Source: Vibrio maritimus (GTDB lineage: Bacteria > Pseudomonadota > Gammaproteobacteria > Enterobacterales > Vibrionaceae). Taken from it: 64,000 nt of DNA. The notes under the pieces are model-generated. The model searched no databases and was not told where the DNA came from. It saw only the letters and a list, made by a program, of their open reading frames with translations. Made by a program: the position numbers and the translations under genes. Where the stretch lies: contig NZ_CP090439.1 of NCBI RefSeq assembly GCF_021441885.1, forward strand, positions 1,674,001 to 1,738,000. Direction: 5' to 3'. Positions 1 to 9,468 of the stretch are shown here, piece by piece (position 1 is the first letter of the stretch; each line of letters opens with the position of its first letter).

Positions 1-2189
1 ATATTGCGACAGAATGTGAGACTTTCTTAGGCCCTAAAGGTTTTTCAGCTGTGCAAGTATCTCCACCTCAAAAGAGCGTTGATAATCAGGCATGGTGGTC
101 TCGTTATCAGCCAGTAAGCTACTCTTTTGAAGGCAGAAGTGGTAGCCGTCAAGAATTTCAAAGTATGGTAGACCGCTGTAAATCGGTTGGGGTTGATATA
201 TACGTTGATGCCGTAATTAACCATATGGCTGCATGGGACCGCAATTTCCCAGAGGTCCCGTTTGGTGGCAATGATTTTCACAATTGTACCGACGATATAA
301 ATTATGGTGATCGCTGGTCCATACAGAATTGCGACTTAGTAGGTTTAAATGACTTAAAAACGGAATCTGAATATGTCCGTCAGAAAATAGCGGATTACAT
401 GAATGATGCTATAAGTATGGGCGTGACTGGATTTAGGATAGATGCAGCGAAACACATGCCAGCAGGCGATATTGCTGCCATTAAAAGTAAGCTAAATGGA
501 AATCCTTATATATTCCAAGAAGTGATTGGAGCGGGCGGTGAACCAGTTCAGCCCGGTGAATACACCTATATTGGTGATGTGACAGAGTTCAATTTTGCAA
601 GAACGCTCGGGCCTAAGTTTAAGCATGGCGGAATTAAAGATCTGCAAGGTATTGGCAGTTGGGGTGGTTGGCTATCGAGTGATCAGGCGGTGACCTTTGT
701 CACTAACCACGATGAAGAGCGACACAATCCAGGGCAAGTATTGAGTCATCAAGATTTTGGTAATTTATACATGCTAGGAAATGTGTTCACGTTAGCCTAT
801 CCGTATGGTTATCCCAAAATTATGTCTGGTTACTACTTCAATAATGATTTTGATGCTGGACCACCTTCAGCAGGTGTCCACTCAGGTAATGCTTGTGGAT
901 TCGATGGCGGTAACTGGGTATGCGAACACAAATGGCGAGGTGTTGCCAATATGGTCGCGTTCCGAAATCATACCGCTTCAGAGTGGCGTGTCACCAATTG
1001 GTGGGATGATGGGTATAACCAAGTTGCCTTTGGACGAGGAGGGTTAGGCTTCGTAGCGATCAACCGCGATGACAATAAATCCATAGACCAAGGGTTTCAA
1101 ACCGGAATGCCTTCTGGTGAGTATTGTGATGTGATTGCAGGCAACTTTGATTCTGACACAGGCACCTGTGACGGACCTACTATTTCGGTCGATTCGTCTG
1201 GTTACGCTCACTTTACGGTTGCCAAGCATGATGCAGCGGCAATTCACGTAGGAGCAAAAGTGTGTGCAGGGTGTACTGACCCGACGCCAGGACCAACACC
1301 AACGCCTGATAGTCCAGTCAATGCGACCGCGATTTGTATCGACAATCGTGCGGGACTAAATAATCCGAACTTGTATTACTGGAATGCAACGCCGGCAGGC
1401 AGCATAGCTAACGCGACGTGGCCAGGTGTATCAATGGCGTCGAATGGGGATTACTTCTGTCACGATCTTGGTGTCGTAGTAGACAGTGTTAATGTGATTT
1501 TCTCTGATAATGGTGCAAATCAAACTGAGGACTTAATCGCAAGTTCTGGTCAATGTTTCTCAAACGGCAAATGGGACTCACTAGTAGCTTGTGGTTTCAC
1601 GGTTAATGATGACGGTGGTGATAACGGCGGTCCAGATCCCGTAGTCGGCAGTAAGGTCTGCTATGACAACGCAGAAAATCATTCAGAGCCAACGCTGTAT
1701 TACTGGAGTGTGGTTGCAGATCAGTCCGTAGCTAATGCAACCTGGCCTGGCGTGATGTTGAAAGAAGAAAATGGTGTGTACTGCCATGATTTTGGTGTGG
1801 ATGTACAAAGTCTCAACGCGATCTTTAGCAATGCTGGTAACAATAAATCCGCAGACTTAAGCACGTCAGCTCCCGAACTTTGCTTCAAGAATGGTCAATG
1901 GCAGTCGCTGGATAACTGTCAAAGTACAGCGGTTGGCGGCGATGAAACCTGGTATTTCCGCGGCACTTCAAACGCTTGGGGCTTAGCTAAGCTGACCTAC
2001 GATGCTAACTCTGGTCTCTATACAACGCAGCAAAGTTTTAATGGAGAAGAGACGCCTGCACGCTTCAAAATTGATAGTGGCAGCTGGACTGAGGCCTACC
2101 CGAGTAGTGACTACGAAGTTGGGGATTACGCGAGCTATAAGATTGACTTCAATAGCGCAACTAAGCAAATCACCATAACCAAACAGTAA
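1..2189 (+). CDS. Secreted alpha-amylase (GH13), 5' end outside window
   Basis: The reading frame is open from the left edge, so the start and signal peptide lie outside the window; codons begin at base 3. It encodes an endo-acting starch hydrolase. GH13 landmarks are visible: region I VDAVINHM, the nucleophile in GFRIDAAKH (Asp codon at 441), the acid/base Glu in FQEVIG (codon at 519) and the third Asp in FVTNHDEE (codon at 711). After the catalytic part and a Pro/Thr linker come two similar modules (about 1315-1600 and 1650-1920) beginning with a CIDN or CYDN motif followed by LYYW and ATWPGV, which resemble CBM26-type starch-binding domains, then one WYFRGT-N-W module (about 1945-2186) of the type found three times in the next gene. 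Gly/Asp-rich linkers separate them. The next gene starts 11 bases downstream, so the two are probably co-transcribed. Family assignment is firm; the binding-module families are inferred from pattern. Confidence 0.93.
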   Translation, partial: IATECETFLGPKGFSAVQVSPPQKSVDNQAWWSRYQPVSYSFEGRSGSRQEFQSMVDRCKSVGVDIYVDAVINHMAAWDRNFPEVPFGGNDFHNCTDDINYGDRWSIQNCDLVGLNDLKTESEYVRQKIADYMNDAISMGVTGFRIDAAKHMPAGDIAAIKSKLNGNPYIFQEVIGAGGEPVQPGEYTYIGDVTEFNFARTLGPKFKHGGIKDLQGIGSWGGWLSSDQAVTFVTNHDEERHNPGQVLSHQDFGNLYMLGNVFTLAYPYGYPKIMSGYYFNNDFDAGPPSAGVHSGNACGFDGGNWVCEHKWRGVANMVAFRNHTASEWRVTNWWDDGYNQVAFGRGGLGFVAINRDDNKSIDQGFQTGMPSGEYCDVIAGNFDSDTGTCDGPTISVDSSGYAHFTVAKHDAAAIHVGAKVCAGCTDPTPGPTPTPDSPVNATAICIDNRAGLNNPNLYYWNATPAGSIANATWPGVSMASNGDYFCHDLGVVVDSVNVIFSDNGANQTEDLIASSGQCFSNGKWDSLVACGFTVNDDGGDNGGPDPVVGSKVCYDNAENHSEPTLYYWSVVADQSVANATWPGVMLKEENGVYCHDFGVDVQSLNAIFSNAGNNKSADLSTSAPELCFKNGQWQSLDNCQSTAVGGDETWYFRGTSNAWGLAKLTYDANSGLYTTQQSFNGEETPARFKIDSGSWTEAYPSSDYEVGDYASYKIDFNSATKQITITKQ

Positions 2190-2200
2190 GGAACACGAGC

Positions 2201-5200
2201 ATGAGCAAGATTATTTTGACCATGCTCGGCGTGGCGACGGTAACGTCGCCAGTGTCCGCAGAATGGTTCTATCGTGGTACGTCCAATGATTGGGCGGTAG
2301 CACAAATGTCTTCAAAAGGGGGCAACATATATGAGATTTGCCAAGTGTTTAGCAGTGGTGATCAATCAGGAGGACCAAGGTTTAAGGTCGACCGAGATGG
2401 CAATTGGACAGAGAGTTATCCTACGAGTGACTATACCGTTAGCAACGACCAAACATTAGTTATACAGTTTGATGCCAACAGTAAGCAAGTATCGGTCGAA
2501 GCGGCTTCCAGTTGTGAATCAGCATCAGACTCGCGTTTTAGCCAGCTCTATTTTAGAGGTACGGCGAACAATTGGGCTTCAACGCCAATGACACGAGTAT
2601 CAGAAAGCTTGTGGCGTGTTTCTGTTAACTTTGATGGGCAGTCTAACCAAAGGTTCAAATTCGATGTACTCGGAGACTGGACTCAAAACTATGGTGATAA
2701 TGATAACGACGGAGTTCTAGACTTCTCAGGTGATGACATTATTACCAGCGTTATTGGTACCTATGATGTTGAGGTTGATGACCAAACACTCGCTTATACT
2801 TTGATTCAAACAGGGGACGAAAATCAAGCTCCTGTGGCTCAGATTGACTCTTCCGCTAGCTCGTCAGTCGACGTTGGTACGACGGTAACCTTCTCCGCGG
2901 CTAACTCTTATGATCCTGATGGCTCAATTGCGTCTTTCCTGTGGAATACAGGGGAAACGACAGAATCGATCGATGTGACTTTTAATCAAGCGGGACAACA
3001 AGAAGTATCCGTTACGGTGGAAGATAATCAGGGACTATCGGCACAAGCGAGCTTGATGATATCAGTCGGAGCAACGAGTACCGACTCATGGTACTTCCGT
3101 GGAACCCCAAACAATTGGGCAGCACTTAAAATGACATCTTCTGGTGCGGATTTGTATTGCACAGAGCAAAGCTTTGGCGGAGCGGATCCTAGGTTCAAAG
3201 TTGATCACTACGGCGATTGGACCGAAAGCTATCCAGCAGAAGATTACCGTATTGCAAACGCGGGAGACTATGAGATTTGCTTTAATGCGGTCGACAAGAG
3301 TTTAGTTGTCACTCAGCAGGGTGGCGCGGATACAACCCCGCCTTCTGTGGTTGCATCTCCAAGTGCGGGCAGCTATGCCGATAGTCAGTCAATAACGCTC
3401 AGCGTCAATGACAATCAAGATAGCGCCCCTAAGCTATATTTCACGACAGATGGCTCAGAACCAACTGAGCAAAGCAGCCAATATAACAACCAAGTGTTTA
3501 CTGCCAATGATATTACTTCTGGCGTTGACTTGGAGATCCGCACGTTGGCTGTTGATGCGTCGGGTAATCGGAAGCTTCAGTCTTTTCAGTACCGTATCGG
3601 TGATACAAGTATTGGTGGGGGAGACTTTAGAAGCGAGACGATTTACTTCTTGATGACAGCACGATTCTATGATGGTGATAGCAGTAACAATTACTATAAT
3701 CGAGACCGTTACAAAGAAGGTGATCCGCAATGGCGTGGTGACTTTAAAGGTTTGATTCAGCAATTGGATTACATTAAAGACCTCGGTTTCACCGCGATTT
3801 GGGTGACGCCACCGGTTGAGAACCGCTCGGGTCTCGACTATCACGGTTATCATGCTTATGACTTCTACACGGTTGATCCCAGGTTAGAATCGGAGGGCGG
3901 GAGTTATCAAGACTTCATTAATGCGGCCCATGCTAAAGGGCTTAAGGTCATTCAAGATGTGGTAATTAACCATTCAAGCCAATACGGTTTGCGTGGCCAT
4001 GTTTGGATAGATCATATGCCAATCAAGTACTACGTCCCACAAGGTTCAACTCAAGGTCTGATTGATAACGGCCCGTACCAAGGAAACCTGGGTGACTATT
4101 CAACGGTCAAGCGATGTGATGATGATAACCCAGTGGCACCACCGTGGTATCGCGATGCATGTAACTCAGACCCAGAGGGAATCCAGCCCATCGTCGATCC
4201 GAAAACAGGAGTAACGCTGCCGCTTGCTGGCTACGACCCCAATCGCTTCTTTGGCATTGATGCTCAAGGGCTAGACCCAGATTGGTATCATCTAGATGGG
4301 TTTATGTCAGGTGGTGACTGGGAAAATCCCGAAGCGCTTCAACGCAAGCATATGGCTGGCGATACAATAGATTTAGCCACTGGCAACCAAAACGTTAAAG
4401 ACTACATCAATGGTGCGATACGTCAGTATCTCGATATGGGCGTTGATGCCATCCGTTTGGATACGGTTAAACATGTCGAACGCGATGAGCTTTTAGAGTA
4501 TGTGAATAACTGGAAAGCCCACAAACCCGATCTGTTTGTGTTTGGTGAGAACTTGGTGAAGGGCACTGGTTGGGGCTCTGAGATTGCCAACGATAATGCG
4601 TCGGCTGTCATCCGTCCTTGGTGGTATACCCGAACAACTCAAGATCCATCGAACCCAAATGGTGGTGGCGACTCTGGTTTCTCGGTACTTGATTTTTCAT
4701 TGTTCTCCACGTTCCGTGACAATGTCACACGAGGTCACTTTGGTGGTGTAGGGGGCATATTCTCGATGGATTGGGTATATGGCGATGCAACTAAACTCGT
4801 CACCTTTTTCCAAAACCATGATGTGGGGCCAGATAATGACTTTAAATACCGATTCGGTGGCGAGGAAGTAAACGCTGCGATGGTTTACAACTTGCTGTGG
4901 ACCGCTCGCGGTATCCCTACGTTGTACTATGGTGAAGAAATCATGTTCCAAGCGGGTCTTCCACAAGACATTGCGAGTGCAAATGACACCATTGATCAGA
5001 CCGGTCGTGCTTACTATGGCGAGCACTTAGAAAACGCTGAAGCTACTCAGTCACATCCGCTCTATCAGCATATTAAACGTCTTAATATGATTCGCTCTGC
5101 CGTGCCAGCGCTACAAAAGGCTCCGATGAGTGAAGTAAACGAATGGGGTGCTGGTATGAGTTTCGTTCGTGATTTGAGCTCAGAAGGTAGCTATGCAGTC

Positions 5201-5398
5201 GTTGGATTAGCGGCTGGTGGTAATCAGCAGATCAACGTTAGCAACGTACAGAACGGTACCTATACCGATGCTGTATCGGGTGAAACTAAACAGGTGAGTG
5301 GTGGCAGCTTTACATTTAATGTTCCTGCACATTCTGTACGAGTCTGGGTACTAAATGGCGGCGGACAGATCGGTAGTAGCGGTAAATACCTGAAATAA
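2201..5398 (+). CDS. Large secreted multi-domain alpha-amylase (GH13)
   Basis: 1065 aa. A signal peptide (residues 1-20, cut after VSA) leads straight into a first YRGTSNDW module. Order seen: module 1 (21-96), module 2 (about 115-202), a PKD-type Ig domain (about 210-290, with the SYDPDGSI motif), module 3 (about 296-373), a chitobiase/HEX C-terminal-like beta domain (about 375-468, with YFTTDGSEPT), then the GH13 barrel from about 475. Catalytic residues visible: Asp754 in IRLDTVKH, Glu783 in FGENLV and Asp874 in FQNHDVG; DVVINHS is region I. A C-terminal beta domain closes the protein. It would act outside the cell on starch or glycogen-like glucans; the three WYFRGT-type modules probably bind substrate, which is inference. 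It follows the partial amylase by 11 bases with an intervening ribosome-binding sequence (AAGGAACACGAGC) and ends before a strong terminator. The catalytic domain sits at the C-terminal half, unlike the preceding gene where it is N-terminal. Confidence 0.94.
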   Translation: MSKIILTMLGVATVTSPVSAEWFYRGTSNDWAVAQMSSKGGNIYEICQVFSSGDQSGGPRFKVDRDGNWTESYPTSDYTVSNDQTLVIQFDANSKQVSVEAASSCESASDSRFSQLYFRGTANNWASTPMTRVSESLWRVSVNFDGQSNQRFKFDVLGDWTQNYGDNDNDGVLDFSGDDIITSVIGTYDVEVDDQTLAYTLIQTGDENQAPVAQIDSSASSSVDVGTTVTFSAANSYDPDGSIASFLWNTGETTESIDVTFNQAGQQEVSVTVEDNQGLSAQASLMISVGATSTDSWYFRGTPNNWAALKMTSSGADLYCTEQSFGGADPRFKVDHYGDWTESYPAEDYRIANAGDYEICFNAVDKSLVVTQQGGADTTPPSVVASPSAGSYADSQSITLSVNDNQDSAPKLYFTTDGSEPTEQSSQYNNQVFTANDITSGVDLEIRTLAVDASGNRKLQSFQYRIGDTSIGGGDFRSETIYFLMTARFYDGDSSNNYYNRDRYKEGDPQWRGDFKGLIQQLDYIKDLGFTAIWVTPPVENRSGLDYHGYHAYDFYTVDPRLESEGGSYQDFINAAHAKGLKVIQDVVINHSSQYGLRGHVWIDHMPIKYYVPQGSTQGLIDNGPYQGNLGDYSTVKRCDDDNPVAPPWYRDACNSDPEGIQPIVDPKTGVTLPLAGYDPNRFFGIDAQGLDPDWYHLDGFMSGGDWENPEALQRKHMAGDTIDLATGNQNVKDYINGAIRQYLDMGVDAIRLDTVKHVERDELLEYVNNWKAHKPDLFVFGENLVKGTGWGSEIANDNASAVIRPWWYTRTTQDPSNPNGGGDSGFSVLDFSLFSTFRDNVTRGHFGGVGGIFSMDWVYGDATKLVTFFQNHDVGPDNDFKYRFGGEEVNAAMVYNLLWTARGIPTLYYGEEIMFQAGLPQDIASANDTIDQTGRAYYGEHLENAEATQSHPLYQHIKRLNMIRSAVPALQKAPMSEVNEWGAGMSFVRDLSSEGSYAVVGLAAGGNQQINVSNVQNGTYTDAVSGETKQVSGGSFTFNVPAHSVRVWVLNGGGQIGSSGKYLK

Positions 5399-5418
5399 TT
5401 CACGTGATTAGTAATAGA

Positions 5419-5444
5419 AACGCCCCTCGATAGGGGCGTTTTCG
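5419..5444. terminator. Bidirectional terminator between amylase and E2 gene
   Basis: AACGCCCCT, loop CGAT, AGGGGCGTT followed by TTTCG: a 9-bp perfect GC-rich stem between two convergent genes. The A run on the left side lets it also work for the minus-strand operon. Confidence 0.85.
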
Positions 5445-5461
5445 TATTAAAGGTGTTTTAA

Positions 5462-6610
5462 CTAATTTGCGGAAGCCCGCTGTAAGTGCTCGACGAGTAC
5501 TTTGACAAACCTCGCGGCCTCACCACCAGTACACGCTCTGTGGTCAAAGGTAATCGACAAGGGTAGTGCTTTAACACCAACCGCTTGTCCGTCGCGTAAT
5601 ATGACTTTTTGAATGATGCGACCCGCACCCACAATAGCCACTTGAGGCGGTGTGACAACCGGTGTAGCAAAGATCCCGGCGATTGCACCAAAATTAGAAA
5701 GCGTAATGGTCGCGTGTTGCAACTGCTCTCGACCTATCCGCCTTGCGCGAATACCTTCAACGGTTTGATTAAGCCACTGTCGGATCCCTTGCTGATCGTA
5801 TTCGTTTGCATCTCTGAGCACTGGTACGTAAAGCCCATGACTGCTGTCGACTGCGATACCAATATTCACTTTCGAATGCACACAGCGAGTCATTGTCTCT
5901 GCATCAAACCAAGCGTTTAATGCAGGCTCTTCTTGGCAAGCATGAACGACGGCTTTAATCAGTCGTCCAGATATGTCCTCTGTGTCCGCCCAGCTGTTAA
6001 GCAACGCTTCTTCGGTAATGGTCACAGAGGCTACAGAGTGGTGGGATTCCGACATAGTGCCGACCATGGTTCTTCTTGCACCCTTGAGTACTTCGGTGCC
6101 TGGCGCTTGCTTACCGATTTGCTCGTAGACATCGCTGTCTATGATGACGCCATCTTGCCCACTACCTTTAATTTGAAGTAGATCGATACCCAGTTTCTTC
6201 GCGAGAAGACGAGCAGATGGCATGGCAGTAATGGATTGTTCGTCGGAGGTGTGATGGGCAGGCCCCACCCAGAAATCGTCCACTTCGATGTGGTGGGTGT
6301 GGTTGGAAACATTACCAACCACGGTCGCTGCGTCATTTGTAGTGGAACTAGATGATAAACCGTTGGTTTCCGTTACGGCTTCTTCTATTTCGATCAGTAG
6401 ACTGCCGATACTAATGACATCGCCTTCCGCACCGTAGCGCTTCACGATTTTGCCGCTGTAAGGGGCAGGGACTTCAACTACGGCTTTCGCAGTTTCTACT
6501 GTCAATATCACTTGGTCTAGCTCAACATCATCTCCAACGTTAACATGCCATTCGACAATCTCAGACTCTGCAAGACCTTCCCCTAAATCTGGCAATAAAA
6601 ATGACTTCAT
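5462..6610 (-). CDS. Dihydrolipoamide acyltransferase (E2) of a 2-oxoacid dehydrogenase complex
   Basis: 382 aa. It transfers the acyl group from lipoyl-lysine to CoA and forms the core of the complex. Domains: one lipoyl domain (1-80, lipoylated Lys42 in ETAKAVVEV), a linker, an E3/E1-binding domain (about 120-158, MPSARLLAKKLGID), and a catalytic domain to the end. The usual HxxxDG active-site motif reads HRACTGG: His357 is present but Thr361 stands where most family members have Asp; some actinobacterial-type E2 proteins also show HRAxTGG, so this may be a subclass trait rather than loss. It overlaps the E1beta stop codon by 4 bases, so translation is likely coupled. Last gene of the E1alpha-E1beta-E2 operon; no dihydrolipoamide dehydrogenase (E3) gene is present, so a shared E3 must be used. 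Substrate (pyruvate, branched-chain oxoacids or acetoin) cannot be settled from the sequence alone. Confidence 0.9.
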   Translation of the reverse strand: MKSFLLPDLGEGLAESEIVEWHVNVGDDVELDQVILTVETAKAVVEVPAPYSGKIVKRYGAEGDVISIGSLLIEIEEAVTETNGLSSSSTTNDAATVVGNVSNHTHHIEVDDFWVGPAHHTSDEQSITAMPSARLLAKKLGIDLLQIKGSGQDGVIIDSDVYEQIGKQAPGTEVLKGARRTMVGTMSESHHSVASVTITEEALLNSWADTEDISGRLIKAVVHACQEEPALNAWFDAETMTRCVHSKVNIGIAVDSSHGLYVPVLRDANEYDQQGIRQWLNQTVEGIRARRIGREQLQHATITLSNFGAIAGIFATPVVTPPQVAIVGAGRIIQKVILRDGQAVGVKALPLSITFDHRACTGGEAARFVKVLVEHLQRASAN

Positions 6611-7635
6611 TTCCAGCCCTCCACCAGTTCTTTAGCCGCTTGAACGATGTCTTCTTCTTGAATCAAAAAGTAATCCTCGTTTTTGTAGTACGGCATAACG
6701 GTATCAAGACCAGCCACACGCTTCGGAGGCGCTTTGAGCATGCACATAGCTTGCTCTGATGTGCGGCTTATAATCTCAGCACCGACGCCAAGGCTTCTGC
6801 TTGCTTCATGCACCACGAGCAAACGACCGGTTTTCTCAAGCGACTTGAATATCGTCTCCATATCGATAGGTTTGATGCTGGCAAGATCAATCACTTCGAC
6901 TTCGATACCAGAACGAGACAAAGTATCAGCAGCTTGAAGCGACTCTACTACACATGCTCCCCAAGTGACTAAGGTAAGGTCTCGCCCTTTGCGTAGCGTA
7001 TAGCAAGTATCAAGTGGAAGAGCTTCGCCGTTATCGACAACATTGGATTTAACAGTGCGATAAATACGCTTAGGCTCAAAGAACATTACGGGGTCGTTAC
7101 AGCGAATAGCTGACAACAATAGTCCATAAGCACGTTGCGGCGAAGAAGGAATAACGACTCTTAAACCAGGAATGTGTGCGAACAAAGCCTCGACACTTTC
7201 AGAGTGATGTTCTGGGGCATGGATACCACCACCAAACGGAGCACGAAAGACGATTGGGCAGGATAAGCGTCCGCGAGTTCGGTTTCTCATCCGTGCAGCG
7301 TGGCAGATGATGTGTTCCATGGCGGGAAATACAAATCCTTGAAACTGGAACTCAGCGATTGGTCGCAACCCCTGAGTGGCCATACCAACGGCGACACCGC
7401 CTATTAGCGCTTCTGCTAAGGGCGTGTCAATCACTCGCTTAAGACCGAAGCGCTCTTTTAGTCCGACTGTTGCTCGAAACACACCGCCATTATCACCAAC
7501 ATCTTCACCTAACAGGACAACACGTCTGTCCCTTGCCATTTCATGATGCAAAGCTAGGTTTACGGCGTCGACTAGCGTGGACTCCACCGATGCTATCGGG
7601 CTCGCGAGAGGTTCAATATGTAGTTGATCAGCCAT
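6607..7635 (-). CDS. 2-oxoacid dehydrogenase E1 component, beta subunit
   Basis: 342 aa with the chosen start. It pairs with E1alpha to decarboxylate a 2-oxoacid on thiamine diphosphate and acylate the E2 lipoyl group. Typical features: a pyrimidine-binding transketolase-like domain (GEDVGDNGGVFRAT, DTPLAE, AEFQFQGF) followed by a C-terminal transketolase domain (LVTWGACV, LIDLASIKPID variant, VVHEASR). A longer frame begins 42 bases upstream, but the ATG at 7635 follows a strong Shine-Dalgarno sequence (AAGGAGGACAAC) and gives the usual family N-terminus, so I chose it. The start overlaps the end of the E1alpha gene by 8 bases and the stop overlaps the E2 start by 4, which marks a tight operon. 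Confidence 0.92.
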   Translation of the reverse strand: MADQLHIEPLASPIASVESTLVDAVNLALHHEMARDRRVVLLGEDVGDNGGVFRATVGLKERFGLKRVIDTPLAEALIGGVAVGMATQGLRPIAEFQFQGFVFPAMEHIICHAARMRNRTRGRLSCPIVFRAPFGGGIHAPEHHSESVEALFAHIPGLRVVIPSSPQRAYGLLLSAIRCNDPVMFFEPKRIYRTVKSNVVDNGEALPLDTCYTLRKGRDLTLVTWGACVVESLQAADTLSRSGIEVEVIDLASIKPIDMETIFKSLEKTGRLLVVHEASRSLGVGAEIISRTSEQAMCMLKAPPKRVAGLDTVMPYYKNEDYFLIQEEDIVQAAKELVEGWK

Positions 7636-8722
7636 GTTGTCCTCCTTGCATTCGCATCGATTTATTGATGAGTTCATCTCTTTGAGGTCTGAGTTCCTTT
7701 ATCGGTTGCTCGTAAAGGTAATCAAACGCGGTTTCTGGAGCTTGAGGAGGAGTATTCAAATAGCGTGCGACAGCTTCCTCAACGAGCTTCTTACTTTCCG
7801 CAGCGAGTTCTATCTCGTTGGATTCTTCCCACCATCCTTGAGTTTCTAAAAAGGTTTTTAATCGCGCTATCGGCTCGTATTCCCAAGCCGTATCCAGTTC
7901 GTCGTCAGAGCGATATCGAGTGGCATCGTCGGCAGTAGTGTGGTCGCTGAGTCGATAGCTTATTGCCTCGATGAGCGTCGCTCCTTTGCCTTTGCGAGCG
8001 TTGGCAATCGACGTAGTAATGACATCCATCATGGCAACGACGTCGTTGCCGTCGACCTTGAGACCTGGAATGCCTGCGCCCTGTGCTTTATCTGCAAGAA
8101 AATCGGCACCGCATTGAAGTGCGCGAGGCACAGAGATAGCCCACTGGTTGTTGTTAACGACAAACACAAGAGGAATGTTCCACGCGCCAGCGCAGTTTAT
8201 CGATTCTAAAAAATCACCTTTGGATGTTGCGCCATCGCCACATGTCACAAGGGCTACATCGTGGTTTCCCTTTATTTTGAGCGCTGCAGCAACCCCAACG
8301 GCATGGGTACATTGGGTTGCAATGGGGACGCAGAATGGCAAGTCAGTACAGGGATTGTCGCTGTTGGTAAACTCAAAATCGCTTCCGCGTTCGTCACCAC
8401 CCCAGTATTGAAGGTTTTTTTCTATCGGGATGCCACGCACCCACATGGCTGGCATATCACGATAGTAGGGAATAAAGACGTCTCGATGAGATAGGGCATG
8501 ACCGATGGCAATCCCTATTGCTTCAGCGCCGAGGTGCGAAGGGTAGGTACCGAGTTTACCTGTCCGTTGTAGTGCGACAGCTTTAGCATCGTAGGTTCGT
8601 GCGACTACCATGTCGCGGTACAGCTTGATTAGGGTCTCTTTGTCAGCCCAATCGGGTAGTGAGTTGACTAAGTTTCCTTGGTAGTCGATAAAACGATGCA
8701 TGGGTAATGCTTGTACGTTCAT
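7628..8722 (-). CDS. 2-oxoacid dehydrogenase E1 component, alpha subunit
   Basis: 364 aa with the chosen start. It supplies the thiamine-diphosphate-binding side of E1. The thiamine motif is clear: CGDGATSKGDF about 25 residues before VNNNQWAIS. The N-terminal part (RDMVVARTYDAKAVALQR; IPYYRDMPAMWVRG) and the region SYRLSDHTTADDATRYR match the branched-chain/acetoin type E1alpha, where the last segment is the phosphorylation-loop equivalent. An in-frame extension to 8809 exists, but the ATG at 8722 has a good Shine-Dalgarno sequence (AAGGAGTTCGAG) and leads into a normal N-terminus, so the longer form is unlikely. First gene of the three-gene minus-strand operon; its promoter must be in the 8723-9026 gap. 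Confidence 0.92.
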   Translation of the reverse strand: MNVQALPMHRFIDYQGNLVNSLPDWADKETLIKLYRDMVVARTYDAKAVALQRTGKLGTYPSHLGAEAIGIAIGHALSHRDVFIPYYRDMPAMWVRGIPIEKNLQYWGGDERGSDFEFTNSDNPCTDLPFCVPIATQCTHAVGVAAALKIKGNHDVALVTCGDGATSKGDFLESINCAGAWNIPLVFVVNNNQWAISVPRALQCGADFLADKAQGAGIPGLKVDGNDVVAMMDVITTSIANARKGKGATLIEAISYRLSDHTTADDATRYRSDDELDTAWEYEPIARLKTFLETQGWWEESNEIELAAESKKLVEEAVARYLNTPPQAPETAFDYLYEQPIKELRPQRDELINKSMRMQGGQHG

Positions 8723-9061
8723 CTCGAACTCCTTTTCACATACTCTGGGTAAGAGTGATGTCGATAAGGTTGAAATCAGATACGTGTTTATACGCAGTGT
8801 CTCAAACACTTGGATACTATAAGTGTAAACAAATTGTTAATTTTTGCTTCAATTGGTACTTTGTTTGGCAGTAAATATAACCTTACAGTGACTTATGTGA
8901 GAAAGAAAAAACTATCAATTGTTGTCCTGTTAGTGATATAGACTGCTTTTTGAAGCTCGGATTGTTTCGAGTTGAAATATGATTCTGGCGAGATATTGTT
9001 CAAAATATTATTAAAACGGGAGAGTTAAGCCCAAGATTTTGGGCTTTTTCTATTGAATTTG
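8723..9061. other. Intergenic region with promoter side of the E1-E2 operon and an orphan terminator
   Basis: No convincing gene in 339 bases. It must hold the promoter for the minus-strand E1alpha-E1beta-E2 operon. At its far end lies a plus-strand-type terminator (9027-9049) with no plus-strand gene before it, so a small RNA on the plus strand at roughly 8880-9050 is possible but not demonstrated. Confidence 0.4.
9027..9049 (+). terminator. Rho-independent terminator with no obvious plus-strand gene
   Basis: AAGCCCAA, loop GATT, TTGGGCTT followed by TTT. The T run is on the plus strand although the nearest genes on both sides are on the minus strand. It may also serve the VOC gene in the other direction (AAAA run on the far side only). 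Confidence 0.65.
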
Positions 9062-9454
9062 TTACCTTGTCACCTCTTCGCAAAGCTCTAGTGGCAAACC
9101 ATCTGGATCTTGGAAGAAGGTATAGCGTTTGCCCGTGTACTCGTCGACGCGAATCGGTTCTACTGAGACGTCTTGCTCCACAAGCTGTGATACTGCGCTA
9201 TCAATATCATCTACGCTAAAAGCAAGATGCCTCAATCCTTGTGCCTCGGGAAAGCTGGGACGAGGCGGCGCTTCGGGAAAAGAGAACAGCTCTATTTGTG
9301 TGCCATCTGGTAGCTCCAAATCCAACTTGTAGGAATCGCGATGCTCTCGATAGTTTTCTGCTAGTACTTTCAAACCGAGTATTTGTGTATAGAAGCGCTT
9401 TGATATTTGGTAATCAGAACAGATAACGGCGATATGATGTGTTCCTTTGAGCAT
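9062..9454 (-). CDS. VOC superfamily (glyoxalase-like) protein
   Basis: 130 aa, a single vicinal-oxygen-chelate module pair. Metal-ligand type residues are at the expected spots: THHIAVI near the N-terminus, IELFSF near residue 52, LRHLAFSV near residue 75 and LPLELCE at the end. This resembles the YaeR/SMU.1112c group whose substrate is unknown, so no glyoxalase I activity is claimed. It starts 14 bases after the stop codon of the LysR gene on the same strand and is probably co-transcribed with it. Confidence 0.85.
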   Translation of the reverse strand: MLKGTHHIAVICSDYQISKRFYTQILGLKVLAENYREHRDSYKLDLELPDGTQIELFSFPEAPPRPSFPEAQGLRHLAFSVDDIDSAVSQLVEQDVSVEPIRVDEYTGKRYTFFQDPDGLPLELCEEVTR

Positions 9455-9468
9455 GTTACAAGTCCTTT

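Noticed and set aside
9062..9454. Glyoxalase I (lactoylglutathione lyase)
   Set aside because: The fold fits VOC proteins, but the YaeR-like group has no proven glyoxalase activity; only a family call is made.
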